A DNA stretch of 43,888 bases from Thermoplasmatales archaeon SM1-50 (GCA_001595945.1 LSSI01000014.1:1-43888); one strand, 5' to 3'; positions 1 to 8,840 are shown, numbered from the stretch's first letter. Notes: a model not told the origin generated them from the letters alone. Made by a program: numbers and translations.

Positions 1-1905
1 CACTAAACTTGGGTCGCCAAGGAGAGCCCAATTGGTTATGCAGAACGCCTCGGTCTGTAAAATAGCGTTTTCATTAATAAACTTCTGAATCGCCTGGCTA
101 TGAGCCTGAGCAAGATGAGTTGCACCCTCCCCAATTTGATAGAAGAAATTCGTCTCGAGTTCTGCACTAAGGGTGACCGGATTTCCTTGATATCCTATTC
201 CATAGCCGGTACAACCAGTTGATGCAATTGCACCGCCTCGGGGTTTAACGACAAGCCCCCAGCTAAAACAGATGAAAACAGGATATCCATAGGCAAAGTA
301 ACTTGATCCGTTTTTATCAAGCATAGCGGGAATCAAACTAATGTTATACATACCGTTATGACATCCACCAACGATGACGACAGGTAGTTTTTGCCCATTA
401 CTAATCATCCAGAAGTTTTCTATTCCAATACCACCAACCCAATCATGCTCAGTATATTCTCCATCGAACCAGATTGTATCCCATCTTGCAGGACTTCCAT
501 GCCCTTCGAAATCAACAAAACCAGCACCTTGATTAAATGCTCCTGAAATGCCTTTTTTGTCAGGCACTACACCAGTGGTATTCCTGTTTGACGAATAAAC
601 GGGTAGTAACTCCAACTCAGGGATAGCATTTTTGGTATAATTATAGGAGAGATCGCAGAGGTACTCGCCGTCAGGCTTACCAGCGTAATATTCAAATGTT
701 TTTCCACCAACACCAACAAAGGTGTTGTACCAAGGTTTGCCTTCTGGACCTGTTTTTTCGTAGGTAAGAATCTTATTTACCACAAGTCTGAGCTCCAGGG
801 TGTTTGCTACGGGTAATCGGCTCACATAGACCTCCGGGTACATATCGAATGTATCCTTTGAAGCACCAGGAGCATTCCAAGCAGCGTACACGCCATCACC
901 ATTGGAATCCCAGCTATCAAAACCACCAGTCGCATTATACAAACACCCATAATACAAATCAGACAAACATCCTTCATCATCTTGCTGTGGCATGCTAACG
1001 TACCGGACTGGGACCCACCATGCCTTCCACCCAGCAGACCGCGTATCCTTATCCTTTGCATAAATATGAGACTTCAAACCACCAAACAACAACACATACG
1101 TAATATTCATCGTATCATACGCATCTTTAATGAAATACTTCACCTGCTCAGGCGGGTCATACCCCTCATCATATTCAGCAAGGATATCTTCCACAGATTT
1201 AAACATGGTCGCAACTCCTTTACTGTTCTTATGATCGATAAGCGACTGAAGAGCCGATTCAAACTTCGCAGGCGCGATAATCACCATATCAAAATCAGCA
1301 GTTAAAGGCTGCGACTGCGTAAATGGCTCCGTATAACTCACTGCGATATCAAAACCACCAGCATACGAAATCTCACGATTCAACGGTGAATACCGAACAG
1401 GGTAACATACAACCTTCACAAAGGTCACCTGCAGGTCATTCTCATTACGACCCGCACCAAGATCATAGCTAAACCACGCACTTGGATAGAACTCCGCACT
1501 CCCATACACCGCAGGATCCTTCACATACTCCGACTGCTCACTTATCTTCGATAGTGGAGAAATGCGAACAGGTGCAATCTCCTTTTCAAAAGTCATTGTG
1601 CCAATATCCTGTACAGTACACAAAACTTGTATATCTGTCGATCTAAAAGGAATCTGGAACGTCTTAACATAAACCGGCAACACAGGTTTATTCGGATCTA
1701 ATAACTGTGATGTCGCACCATCGAGATGAACCTCTACAAACCCATCTTTCTCAAAGAGGAGTGGCTGTGACGAAAAGACAATTGATGCCGATTGGTTTTT
1801 TTCAATGGTTGCTTGTTTTAAAAAGACGTTCGTAGAGAACGCAGCTGCCCCTAGCCCACTTAGGACTAAAATACCTACTATTAAGATTGGTATGAATTTC
1901 TTCAT
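1..1905 (-). CDS. Secreted gingipain-like (C25 family) cysteine peptidase, C-terminus beyond window
   Basis: The frame is open from an ATG at 1905 down to base 1, giving 635 codons with no stop, so the gene is cut by the left edge. Residues 1-25 form a signal peptide: a basic start followed by a hydrophobic stretch. Residues of about 30-230 look like the propeptide region, and the caspase-like catalytic domain follows. Catalytic His469 lies in an EGHGS motif and Cys515 in a GGCHNG motif, the order expected for family C25 (gingipain, clostripain-like fold). After Cys515 come the Gly-rich strands typical of the fold (PRGGAIAS). The protein probably acts outside the cell on proteins or peptides; Arg or Lys specificity cannot be read here. 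An in-frame ATG four codons upstream is possible, but it overlaps the GGGG that could serve as the ribosome binding site. Confidence 0.88.
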   Translation of the reverse strand, partial: MKKFIPILIVGILVLSGLGAAAFSTNVFLKQATIEKNQSASIVFSSQPLLFEKDGFVEVHLDGATSQLLDPNKPVLPVYVKTFQIPFRSTDIQVLCTVQDIGTMTFEKEIAPVRISPLSKISEQSEYVKDPAVYGSAEFYPSAWFSYDLGAGRNENDLQVTFVKVVCYPVRYSPLNREISYAGGFDIAVSYTEPFTQSQPLTADFDMVIIAPAKFESALQSLIDHKNSKGVATMFKSVEDILAEYDEGYDPPEQVKYFIKDAYDTMNITYVLLFGGLKSHIYAKDKDTRSAGWKAWWVPVRYVSMPQQDDEGCLSDLYYGCLYNATGGFDSWDSNGDGVYAAWNAPGASKDTFDMYPEVYVSRLPVANTLELRLVVNKILTYEKTGPEGKPWYNTFVGVGGKTFEYYAGKPDGEYLCDLSYNYTKNAIPELELLPVYSSNRNTTGVVPDKKGISGAFNQGAGFVDFEGHGSPARWDTIWFDGEYTEHDWVGGIGIENFWMISNGQKLPVVIVGGCHNGMYNISLIPAMLDKNGSSYFAYGYPVFICFSWGLVVKPRGGAIASTGCTGYGIGYQGNPVTLSAELETNFFYQIGEGATHLAQAHSQAIQKFINENAILQTEAFCITNWALLGDPSLV

Positions 1906-2267
1906 ATTATTCCCCATTACTCTATTATTGAGTATTAATATTTAAATTTAACCCTTTCAAAATAATAATTATTAACAATTTATACTTATCAACAATGTTA
2001 TATTTGATAAACAAACATGTTATATATTATATATTAATTAGATTAACGATCTCCTGAATTTATAAAAAAAATACACTTATATATAGAATATATAGAAAGC
2101 CAGTTATTATAGAATAATTCTGGTTCACAAGAACGATATAGCCTCTTGTTGTATCTTAACAGCTTAAAAAAGGTAATTATCTAATTAAAATATTGTATTT
2201 TGTTTTATTATAATTTCTAAATAAATAAAAACAGATTTATCGGAATAACAATCTCCTATAGAAAGAA
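1906..2267. other. Very AT-rich intergenic stretch
   Basis: About 360 bases between the C25 gene and the end of the ATP-grasp gene. No convincing ORF or RNA gene is seen. It holds the C25 promoter and an imperfect hairpin at 2100-2123 (CCAG-TTATT, loop ATAG, AATAA-TT-CTGG). That hairpin could mark the 3' end of the ATP-grasp transcript, but this is weak. Confidence 0.5.
1937..1947 (-). promoter_or_regulatory. TATA box for the C25 peptidase gene
   Basis: On the minus strand the sequence reads ATTTAAATATT, centred about 37 bp upstream of the ATG at 1905. This spacing predicts a short leader of roughly ten bases. Assigned by motif and position only. Confidence 0.5.
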
Positions 2268-3509
2268 TTATTCTCTTGTATCAGTTCGACTAACTAGGTT
2301 TGAAAAAAGAGGGAAAATTGATTGGAGAATTAACAAGAAGAATGGAAAAGGATCATCCCAGGAAAATACAGCGTATTCATTTCGAACACTATACGTCTGC
2401 GCCCATGAAAAAAACGATAAGGTCTTAGTTTCTATATTTGCTTGTGATGATTGTATGTCCTCCAAAAAATAGACCCATCTGATATTTTTCTTTGGATAAT
2501 ACATTGATTTTTCCGGTAAATGCTTTCCTACCGCATCAAGGTAAGCTAAATACGGAAGGTTATACCCATATCGAGAGGGAAAACTATTCTGCATCCAGAT
2601 GCGAGGATTCATTTCAATAAACTTAAAGGTGTCATCCCGAGGATCACGTTTGAATTCCGCATCGACGATACCGTAATATCCAAGATCTTGTAGTAAAGAG
2701 TCGGTAATCTGCCCTAACGTCGGTTGTTCTACAGCTTGTAAATAGCATCCATTTCCAAATCCAAGTGGCCATTCTCGTATCCGTTGGTACGTAAATTTCC
2801 CATAAGACACTCCCATTTTGTCATAGTATGCATTAAACCCAAACATCGTCTGCGCTCCACCAGGTATTATTTCCTGTAACATCACCTCATGTCCCTTTTC
2901 CTGAGCCTTTGAATACAACGATATCATCTCTTTCGGTGATGAAGCGACAAAAAGTTTTGTGTGAAAATCAAGTCGAAAATACGTTGGATAGACAGGTTTT
3001 ACGATACAAGGATACGAGAGATCTTTACTTGCATCTTTTACATCTCCTTCATCTTTGGGAACAAAAGTTGTTGGATGAGGGATATCGTGTTTTTCAAGGA
3101 GTTGATAAAACTTTTGTTTGTTAATAAGCATGTCTACAGTATGATAGTCGGCCATAGTGAACTGATAATACTCTTCTAATCTCTTCCTGTGTCTAAGGAG
3201 GACAAGAGTCTCAGTATCCCCTGTTGGCAATAAAATGCCTTTTCTGGGTAGTTGCTTACCAATATTCAGAAGAAAATCAATATATTTCTCTTCAGTGTAT
3301 TTTGGATGCGGACAGAAGATTCCCTTTGCATATTTGGAAAAGAAAGCGGCTTGGTTTTTTTTTGCATCTAGAACTATGGTCGGTACACCCAGCCTCCCTA
3401 AATTGCGAACTGCTCCAAGATTCGACGTAGGATAAATTCCAAGAACAAATGCAATCGATTTATCAAATTTTTCAAAGAATCGTCTATCCGGGTTGATTAG
3501 AATAACCAC
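2268..3509 (-). CDS. ATP-grasp superfamily carboligase-like protein
   Basis: 413 residues from a GTG start preceded by a GGTGGTGA ribosome binding site. The architecture is that of predicted ATP-grasp carboligases (COG3919-like). An N-terminal pre-ATP-grasp Rossmann-type domain (residues about 18-120) begins with an LGIYPTSNLGAVRNLG stretch. The ATP-grasp lid and core follow, with PCIVKPV near 167-173, LQEIIPGG near 211 and the metal-binding FIEMNPR near 303. The C-terminal 60 residues are hydrophobic and aromatic. Such enzymes join a carboxylate to an amine or other nucleophile through an acyl phosphate. The substrate cannot be told from sequence or neighbours: it is monocistronic between divergent and convergent genes. 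Confidence 0.8.
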   Translation of the reverse strand: MVILINPDRRFFEKFDKSIAFVLGIYPTSNLGAVRNLGRLGVPTIVLDAKKNQAAFFSKYAKGIFCPHPKYTEEKYIDFLLNIGKQLPRKGILLPTGDTETLVLLRHRKRLEEYYQFTMADYHTVDMLINKQKFYQLLEKHDIPHPTTFVPKDEGDVKDASKDLSYPCIVKPVYPTYFRLDFHTKLFVASSPKEMISLYSKAQEKGHEVMLQEIIPGGAQTMFGFNAYYDKMGVSYGKFTYQRIREWPLGFGNGCYLQAVEQPTLGQITDSLLQDLGYYGIVDAEFKRDPRDDTFKFIEMNPRIWMQNSFPSRYGYNLPYLAYLDAVGKHLPEKSMYYPKKNIRWVYFLEDIQSSQANIETKTLSFFSWAQTYSVRNEYAVFSWDDPFPFFLLILQSIFPLFSNLVSRTDTRE

Positions 3510-3532
3510 TCACCACCTATTATTGCAAGTGT

Positions 3533-3542
3533 TCTTATAATC
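3533..3542 (-). promoter_or_regulatory. TATA box for the ATP-grasp gene
   Basis: The minus strand reads GATTATAAGA about 28 bp before the GTG at 3509, so transcription should begin just ahead of the start codon. Confidence 0.45.
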
Positions 3543-3620
3543 AATCATCTGAAAGAATACATACAGAAAAGAAATTAAAATGTATTGTTGTATTACATAA
3601 ATTTCACAGACATAAAATTC

Positions 3621-3628
3621 TTTATAAT
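3621..3628 (+). promoter_or_regulatory. TATA box for the folate cyclo-ligase gene
   Basis: TTTATAAT lies 26-27 bp upstream of the ATG at 3651 and no Shine-Dalgarno sequence precedes the ATG. This predicts a leaderless transcript. Confidence 0.5.
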
Positions 3629-3650
3629 AAAAAACTTATAGAGTGTTTTT

Positions 3651-4214
3651 ATGAAAAAGACAATTCGTGAACAAATACTTAAGAGGAGAATGGCTCTTGC
3701 TCAGTCAGAAATTCTTAAAAAAAGTTTTTTGATTCAACAACGTCTTTTTCATTCATCATGGTATCAAGACGCACATACCATCCTTTTTTATGTTTCCTAC
3801 AACAATGAAGTACACACTCATACTATGATACAAGAAAGCCTCCTTCAAATGAAAACCGTCATCGTTCCAAAAACCGATACCCAGAACAAAACGCTTATCC
3901 TATCAGAACTATCAAGCTGGGATGATCTTTATCCTGGTGCCTATACAATCCTTGAACCACGAGACAACCGATTACGTGTAATACCTTTCTCACAAATTGA
4001 CCTGTGCATTATCCCAGGGGTTGTGTTTGATTGTAAAGGGAATCGAGTTGGATATGGTGGTGGGTATTATGATAAATTACTCAAAACACGATGTCATGCC
4101 CATAGAATCGGTCTTGCATTTGAACTACAAATCGTAAACAGCATTCCAACTGAGACTCATGATATACAGGTTGAGAAAATAATAACTGAAGAACGCACTA
4201 TTGAATGTTCTTAG
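3651..4214 (+). CDS. 5-formyltetrahydrofolate cyclo-ligase family protein
   Basis: 187 residues, the normal size of the family (COG0212). Family members convert 5-formyl-tetrahydrofolate to 5,10-methenyl-tetrahydrofolate with ATP. Diagnostic features are the basic N-terminal helix (KTIREQILKRRMAL) and the C-terminal PGVVFD...GNRVGYGGGYYDKLL block at about 122-144, which binds ATP and folate. In archaea, homologues may act on a modified folate or pterin. The gene is convergent with purP and the two stop codons overlap (4211-4214). PurP is itself a formyl-transfer enzyme, but uses free formate, so the pairing may be only thematic. Confidence 0.9.
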   Translation: MKKTIREQILKRRMALAQSEILKKSFLIQQRLFHSSWYQDAHTILFYVSYNNEVHTHTMIQESLLQMKTVIVPKTDTQNKTLILSELSSWDDLYPGAYTILEPRDNRLRVIPFSQIDLCIIPGVVFDCKGNRVGYGGGYYDKLLKTRCHAHRIGLAFELQIVNSIPTETHDIQVEKIITEERTIECS

Positions 4215-5341
4215 GTGACCAGTTCCTTAAGCCGATTCGTTTGAATAGCTTTCTTTAATTCCAAGGCGATACGTTCACCATAGCTTATCGATTCTCCATA
4301 CAGATAACCGGAATGTGGGGTGAATTGCGTTAATGGACTTCCGGGGATTCGTAAAGAAACATCAAAGACGACCATTTCTTCTCGTCCTTTATCAGCAACC
4401 ATGGCACCTTGCAAGGCAAAAGGACCAATGATACCGGGGGGATATTCTTTTTTTGTGGTATTGACGAATTTTTCACCAAGCTCAAAGATCGATTCTATAA
4501 TGGATTCCTTCGTGGTCGCTGCAATATGTCCCGTTTCAATGATCTTTGGCTTGATGTGTTTAAGAACTTCCAGTTGTTCATCTGCAGGAAGACGAATCAG
4601 ACCATCCAGGTTTGTTTGTCGCCGAGTGTCTGTGCCCATAATTTCAAGTTCATCGTCAATTGCTGAATAAAAATAATTAAAATTAATCTGAGCTCCAATT
4701 ACATATTCTTCAATGACCGCTTGTTGCAACGTTTCCTTTGTAATCATTTTTTTTTCAAGAAGTTGTTCCGATTTCTTTTTGTAGTCTGAAAAATTCGATG
4801 CAAAGAAAAAGGCACGTTCGTATCCACGGATTGCTTCGTTTACTTTTATGATCGCGAGCCGGTTGATATCATGCGGTGAGGTGAAAATCTTCGGAGAACG
4901 TATACCTGCTTTCTGTAAAAGGTAATACTGGTTTTTTGGGACGTTTCGCTCCTCAAGCTTTAGCATAGAACGTGTTCCAAAAATCGGGATTCCGAAATTA
5001 TTCTCGATGTCAGTGAAATTAAAGTAGACCCAAAAATATCGATTATGAATGAAAATCGTGTTTTCATTTCGTAATTGTTCTTGGACCAATGGTTTTGTGA
5101 TTTCACTAAACCTGTCAAGGACAATGGTTTTATCAATGCATCCTCGACCGTCATTGCGAGTCTTATAATATTTTGTATATGTCTTATCTCTTCCTTTCTG
5201 ACAGACCGCAAGTGTACAAAAACCGTGTTTTTTAGCTCCTCTACACACATCTAGTGCAGAATGTCCACCTAGTACACCAATAGTTATCTCTTCTTGATCA
5301 TACGATTCTACAAGGCTTTGAATCACTTTACGCTCTATCAT
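4211..5341 (-). CDS. purP: PurP family: formate-dependent AICAR ligase (FAICAR synthetase)
   Basis: 376 residues. In archaea PurP forms 5-formaminoimidazole-4-carboxamide ribotide from AICAR, formate and ATP, the penultimate step of IMP synthesis. Seen here: the N-terminal DUF1246 domain (IGVLGGHSALDVCRGAKKHG at about 21-40, FGTRSMLKLEE near 123), and the C-terminal ATP-grasp domain with IIGPFALQGAM near 303 and a Glu/Asp-rich metal site. Some archaea carry PurP paralogues of uncertain activity, so a paralogue is possible. The gene lies 45 bp downstream of thrS on the same strand and is probably cotranscribed with it. A GGGA motif precedes the ATG. Confidence 0.85.
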   Translation of the reverse strand: MIERKVIQSLVESYDQEEITIGVLGGHSALDVCRGAKKHGFCTLAVCQKGRDKTYTKYYKTRNDGRGCIDKTIVLDRFSEITKPLVQEQLRNENTIFIHNRYFWVYFNFTDIENNFGIPIFGTRSMLKLEERNVPKNQYYLLQKAGIRSPKIFTSPHDINRLAIIKVNEAIRGYERAFFFASNFSDYKKKSEQLLEKKMITKETLQQAVIEEYVIGAQINFNYFYSAIDDELEIMGTDTRRQTNLDGLIRLPADEQLEVLKHIKPKIIETGHIAATTKESIIESIFELGEKFVNTTKKEYPPGIIGPFALQGAMVADKGREEMVVFDVSLRIPGSPLTQFTPHSGYLYGESISYGERIALELKKAIQTNRLKELVT

Positions 5342-5386
5342 GAACTCTTCCCTTTTCCAAATGATACATAGCTCATCCTAGCTTAA

Positions 5387-7249
5387 TTAACCTTTAAATT
5401 TCGGTCGTTTTGAGAGTCTTATATCAAGAGGTAATTTCTGTTGTGGGAAATCCTTGACTTTATTCAGGATGAGACTGTGGAACTGTGCAATTGTATATGA
5501 TTTGTTTCCCTCTCCAAGTTCATTGGTACGTAACCTTGGGGAAATCATTTTTACCTTACGTTCTTTTTCACCAACAACCACGATATATGGAATCCATTCT
5601 TTTTCTGCATCACGAATCTTCCGACCGACACTTTCTTCCCGCTCATCGATATCAGATCGTATAAAATGGAAAGGAGAGATTGCATTTAGATCTCGTATGA
5701 ACATCTCACAATCAGGTTTAAACTCATCAGCTACCGGTATGAATCGTACTTGGGTAGGAGACAGCCATAGCGGTAACATTGGTTTTTTACCCTGACTCAT
5801 CTTGATTGCTTCCCGTTCGAGCAATGCATAGATGTTCCGATCGATGCTTCCTGAGATGCTTGTATGCAAAATGTAAGGATGTTGTTTCTCACCTTTTTCA
5901 TCAGCGTAAGTAATATCGAAACGTTTGCCATTCTCCACATCTATTTGTACGGTGGAAAGTGCACTTGCCTTTTTCATGGAATCAATGACGTTAAACTCGA
6001 ATTTCATCACAAAGTAGAAGTATTGTTCATTCCAGAGCTCCACAAGAATTGGTTTTCCTGCAAGCATGACGAGATCTTTAGCAAGGTCTTTGTTATCTTC
6101 GTAAAACTCCTTGACAAACCTCAATGCAACCTCAGAGTCAAGGTTAAGCGAGGCCATCCATTGCATCGAGGCGCTAAATTGTCGTTTGAATTCTTCGGTA
6201 GCCTGAGGTAGATCTCGACAGAACGTATGCAGATCAGGCATGGTGAACGCCCGTAGTCGTTTCAAACCACTAACCTCACCGCTTTGTTCACGTCGGAAAC
6301 TATAATGCGTCAGTTCATACAACCGTAAGGGAAGATTGCGGTAGGAAATCGTCATATCATGAGCAATCATATATTGCCCAAAGCAAGCCGCGAACCGAAG
6401 GAAGAACTCCTTATCTGATTGTACGATATATTGTCTAGCCGGGAATTTCTTGACGTATTCACTTAAAGCAGGGTGTTCAAGGTCATACATGAGAGGGGTT
6501 TCCACTTGCATGCCACCAATATCTCGTACCATGTTGTTGATATGGTCCTCAAGGAGACCTTTAATCATCCGTCCTTTCGGATACCAACGAAAATGACCGG
6601 AATCGCTTGCAGATTCATAGTCCACAAGTTCCTGGGATTGCATCATTTTCACATGAGGTGGCTCGCCGACAATCCTTCGTGTGCCCCTACTTTCATATTC
6701 ATATAAAAGTTTGAGTTCCTCATGATCAGTGAAATCGAATGTCTCTGCATCCACCAACTCCCCATCTAACGTAAGGATACACCATTGAGAGAGAATCTCT
6801 TTTTCTTTTTCAACCGCTTTCTTTTCTTTCCCAGGGATAATCTCACGGGAGAGCTCAGAGAGAGGATGACCTTTACAGGAGATGTTAAAAGCCTTGTACC
6901 ATCCAAAAGGTGATCGTTTCACCGTGAAATTTTGTTTATTGACTTCTTCTTCGAGTCGTACAAGTATATCTTTACCTGATTTCGCGCTTGCTAAATCCGA
7001 GGACAAATGGGCATATGGGTATAACATGATATTTTTTACTTTGAGTTGTTCCGCTGTTTTTATGATTTCTATGGATGCCTCAATGACAGCTTGCTTTGGG
7101 GATTTCTCATCGATTTTCTCAACAGCGATAAAAACAGTTAGAGCCTCATCTAAACGATCTTTTATGGTTTTTGGTTCCTCTGGATGAGGGATCGCTTTTT
7201 CTTTGACTTCGTATTCGATAAAATCGCTGTGGATAAGTAATAGTTTCAT
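5387..7249 (-). CDS. thrS: Threonyl-tRNA synthetase, archaeal type
   Basis: 620 residues. Residues 1-140 form the archaeal editing domain related to D-aminoacyl-tRNA deacylase (start MKLLLIHSDFIEYEV), not the bacterial TGS/SAD editing module. The class II catalytic core follows. It contains a Cys in RFAACFGQ and a His in DLHTF, which with a later His make the zinc site that recognises threonine, and motif 2 around YSFRREQSGEVSGLKR. The C-terminal 110 residues are the anticodon-binding domain (LWLSPTQVRFIPV). The length is normal and no frame damage is seen. Confidence 0.97.
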   Translation of the reverse strand: MKLLLIHSDFIEYEVKEKAIPHPEEPKTIKDRLDEALTVFIAVEKIDEKSPKQAVIEASIEIIKTAEQLKVKNIMLYPYAHLSSDLASAKSGKDILVRLEEEVNKQNFTVKRSPFGWYKAFNISCKGHPLSELSREIIPGKEKKAVEKEKEILSQWCILTLDGELVDAETFDFTDHEELKLLYEYESRGTRRIVGEPPHVKMMQSQELVDYESASDSGHFRWYPKGRMIKGLLEDHINNMVRDIGGMQVETPLMYDLEHPALSEYVKKFPARQYIVQSDKEFFLRFAACFGQYMIAHDMTISYRNLPLRLYELTHYSFRREQSGEVSGLKRLRAFTMPDLHTFCRDLPQATEEFKRQFSASMQWMASLNLDSEVALRFVKEFYEDNKDLAKDLVMLAGKPILVELWNEQYFYFVMKFEFNVIDSMKKASALSTVQIDVENGKRFDITYADEKGEKQHPYILHTSISGSIDRNIYALLEREAIKMSQGKKPMLPLWLSPTQVRFIPVADEFKPDCEMFIRDLNAISPFHFIRSDIDEREESVGRKIRDAEKEWIPYIVVVGEKERKVKMISPRLRTNELGEGNKSYTIAQFHSLILNKVKDFPQQKLPLDIRLSKRPKFKG

Positions 7250-7275
7250 AGAATCGACCCATAAAACAGATGGAT

Positions 7276-7286
7276 GTTTTTAAAAC
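7276..7286 (-). promoter_or_regulatory. TATA-like element for thrS
   Basis: The minus strand reads GTTTTAAAAAC, centred 32 bp upstream of the thrS ATG. It lies between the GC-rich inverted repeat and the start codon. Confidence 0.4.
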
Positions 7287-7305
7287 TAGTGATTCTAAGG
7301 GTTAT

Positions 7306-7380
7306 ATGGGGGAGGCGGCGGAGGTGTAAACTCCGAAACTAAAAAATTTTTGTTTTACTTGCAATCCCATCTCTCCGCCT
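7306..7380. other. GC-rich inverted-repeat element, possible structured RNA
   Basis: A GC-rich island within AT-rich intergenic DNA between aIF6 and thrS. GGCGGAG at 7317-7323 is the exact complement of CTCCGCC at 7373-7379. CGGAG at 7319-7323 can instead pair with CTCCG at 7331-7335 across a 7-base loop. ATGGG at 7306-7310 can pair with CCCAT at 7366-7370, which crosses the first helix and so would form a pseudoknot. The pairings compete, as in a switch or a protein-binding RNA. No tRNA fold and no paired C/D boxes were found on either strand. Confidence 0.35.
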
Positions 7381-7494
7381 GATAAACGAATATGTCATGT
7401 AATATAAGAATGTTTCGAAATTTTTTTCCTTCTGTTATTACAGAGAAAAACTCCTTGCTAACTAACGTTAAAAACCGAAAAATAATTAAATGCG

Positions 7495-8160
7495 TTATTC
7501 TAAAAATCCCAATGCTTCTTCAATACGTCCCATCTCAATACCGGTCGTCATTTTTCCTATAATCGCCCCTTTAGTATTTGCCACAAGACCACTACCGATC
7601 ATGGGAAATCCATGGTTCACTGTTCCAATCATAACATCTACATCAAAAACTTTTTCCAGTTGTTGTTTTTCTTCGACGGTTGTCTTTGGATGACACAGGC
7701 AGCCCTTATTTGTGACTACTGCCGTCATGCCAACAGTTCCAAGAGACGCGATGGTTCCTTTATGCACGGGCACATCAAGGGTCTCACTAATTTTTTTTAC
7801 AGTGGTGTTTTTCAAATCAGGATGAACCAGTGCCCCATGATCATTTGCCAGAATATCGTTTCCAGCGGCGTTGATAACATCCCTTATCGGGAACACACGA
7901 AGTCCCTGCTCTTCAAGAGCGGAAAAGGTCTCTGCAGTTGCGAAAGCGGTCACAATCGCACCAGAGGAATTAAAAGTAAGAAGCGAGCCAATAATTGTCG
8001 AATCAGCAATACAAAGTTCAAGGACCTTAACATCAAGGATCTTGCCGACTACCTGCTTAGTTTTTTTCGATAAACTCTTTTGTAAAAAAACAATAGAATC
8101 ATTCGTCCGACAATAGATTCCTATGTTTGGATTTTCATTGAAATCCAAGAGTTGAAGCAT
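7495..8160 (-). CDS. eif6: Translation initiation factor 6 (aIF6)
   Basis: 221 residues, the standard archaeal length. aIF6 binds the large ribosomal subunit next to L14e/L24e and prevents premature joining with the small subunit. The pentein fold repeats are visible: NPNIGIYCRTND near 10, GNDILANDHGALVHP near 97-111, GTVGMTAVVTNKGCLCHP near 142-159 and GSGLVANTKGAIIG near 188-201. The gene is the last of the S19e-PDCD5-L39e-L31e-aIF6 string, six bases after L31e. Confidence 0.96.
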   Translation of the reverse strand: MLQLLDFNENPNIGIYCRTNDSIVFLQKSLSKKTKQVVGKILDVKVLELCIADSTIIGSLLTFNSSGAIVTAFATAETFSALEEQGLRVFPIRDVINAAGNDILANDHGALVHPDLKNTTVKKISETLDVPVHKGTIASLGTVGMTAVVTNKGCLCHPKTTVEEKQQLEKVFDVDVMIGTVNHGFPMIGSGLVANTKGAIIGKMTTGIEMGRIEEALGFLE

Positions 8161-8166
8161 TCCTAT

Positions 8167-8835
8167 TCACTTTTTTTTACCAGTTTTCTTTGAATTAGCT
8201 TTCTGTTTACCAGCAGATAGTTTTGTATCTTGTTTTTTTATCTTCTTTACTTTTTTTGCTGCTGTTTCTTTTTCTGGTGCCTTCTTTTTTTCTTCTTCTG
8301 TCTTAACTTCTTTTTCTGTTGTTTTTTCTTCAGATGGCTCTGGTTCTTCTTTCTTTTTGGGTTCTTTTTCCTTTTCTTTTTTTGTGGCTTTTTCTTTCTT
8401 TTTCTTAATCTTTACTTCACCCTCACCAGTGGGGACTATATCATAGCCTTCAGCACCAGGCACAGCTTCCTCTGCTTTTTCTTCCTCTCGTCTGAGAATC
8501 GGAGTTTTTTTCTTTTTTTCCTCTTTTAAAAATTCTCGTCGTGATTTCTTCTCGCCAAGTTCTGGTAGTGTCGCCTCGACAACACCATCTTCAAATTTTA
8601 CTGCACGGACACGTATCTTACTAGGAACCCAAAATTTTCCATATGTCCAGAGTTGTTTATTCAACGAATCGTCAATCCAGATGTTTTTTTGTTCGACCTT
8701 CATATGTTTCATGAGAAAATGACGGACGTCACCAACAGCCCGAGGAACAGCACGTGTGGTGGGACCAATTTTTGCTCGTCTCAGTGGAATGATGTAAATT
8801 CTCTCAAGTTCTTTTCCGGTGTCTTTCTCAGCCAT
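8167..8835 (-). CDS. rpl31e: Large-subunit ribosomal protein L31e with a long charged C-terminal extension
   Basis: Residues 1-90 are a clear L31e (RIYIIPLRRAK, PRAVGDVRHFLMKHMK, LWTYGKFWVPSKIRVRAVKFEDG), which lies near the peptide exit tunnel. Family members usually end at about 80-95 residues. This one continues for about 130 more, almost all Lys, Glu, Pro, Ala and Thr (KKKEKATKKEKEKEPKKK and similar), predicted to be disordered. The tail is in frame with no sequence break and the next gene starts six bases later, so a frameshift artefact is unlikely. The ATG at 8835 (MAEKDTGK) is preferred over an upstream TTG at 8844 that overlaps the L39e stop. A weak GGTTGA precedes it. Confidence 0.92.
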   Translation of the reverse strand: MAEKDTGKELERIYIIPLRRAKIGPTTRAVPRAVGDVRHFLMKHMKVEQKNIWIDDSLNKQLWTYGKFWVPSKIRVRAVKFEDGVVEATLPELGEKKSRREFLKEEKKKKTPILRREEEKAEEAVPGAEGYDIVPTGEGEVKIKKKKEKATKKEKEKEPKKKEEPEPSEEKTTEKEVKTEEEKKKAPEKETAAKKVKKIKKQDTKLSAGKQKANSKKTGKKK

Positions 8836-8840
8836 ATGTA

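Noticed and set aside
982-1305. Plus-strand and off-frame short frames across 804-1305
   Set aside because: They lie within the C25 peptidase, whose frame is continuous and has catalytic motifs.
1906-2267. Hidden gene or RNA in the AT-rich gap
   Set aside because: No frame of useful length, no GC-rich island, and only one weak hairpin.
7306-7380. tRNA gene, possibly with an intron, in the GC-rich island
   Set aside because: The apparent T-arm hairpin lacks the TTCRA loop, shares bases with the apparent acceptor stem, and no anticodon arm or D-arm fits on either strand.
7612-8073. Plus-strand frames opposite aIF6, and similar long antisense frames opposite thrS and S19e
   Set aside because: They lie wholly inside strongly recognised genes, show no family features and have no ribosome binding site.
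8230-8529. Plus-strand Phe-rich 99-residue frame
   Set aside because: It is the complement of the Lys/Glu tail of L31e; its composition is an artefact of that low-complexity coding strand.
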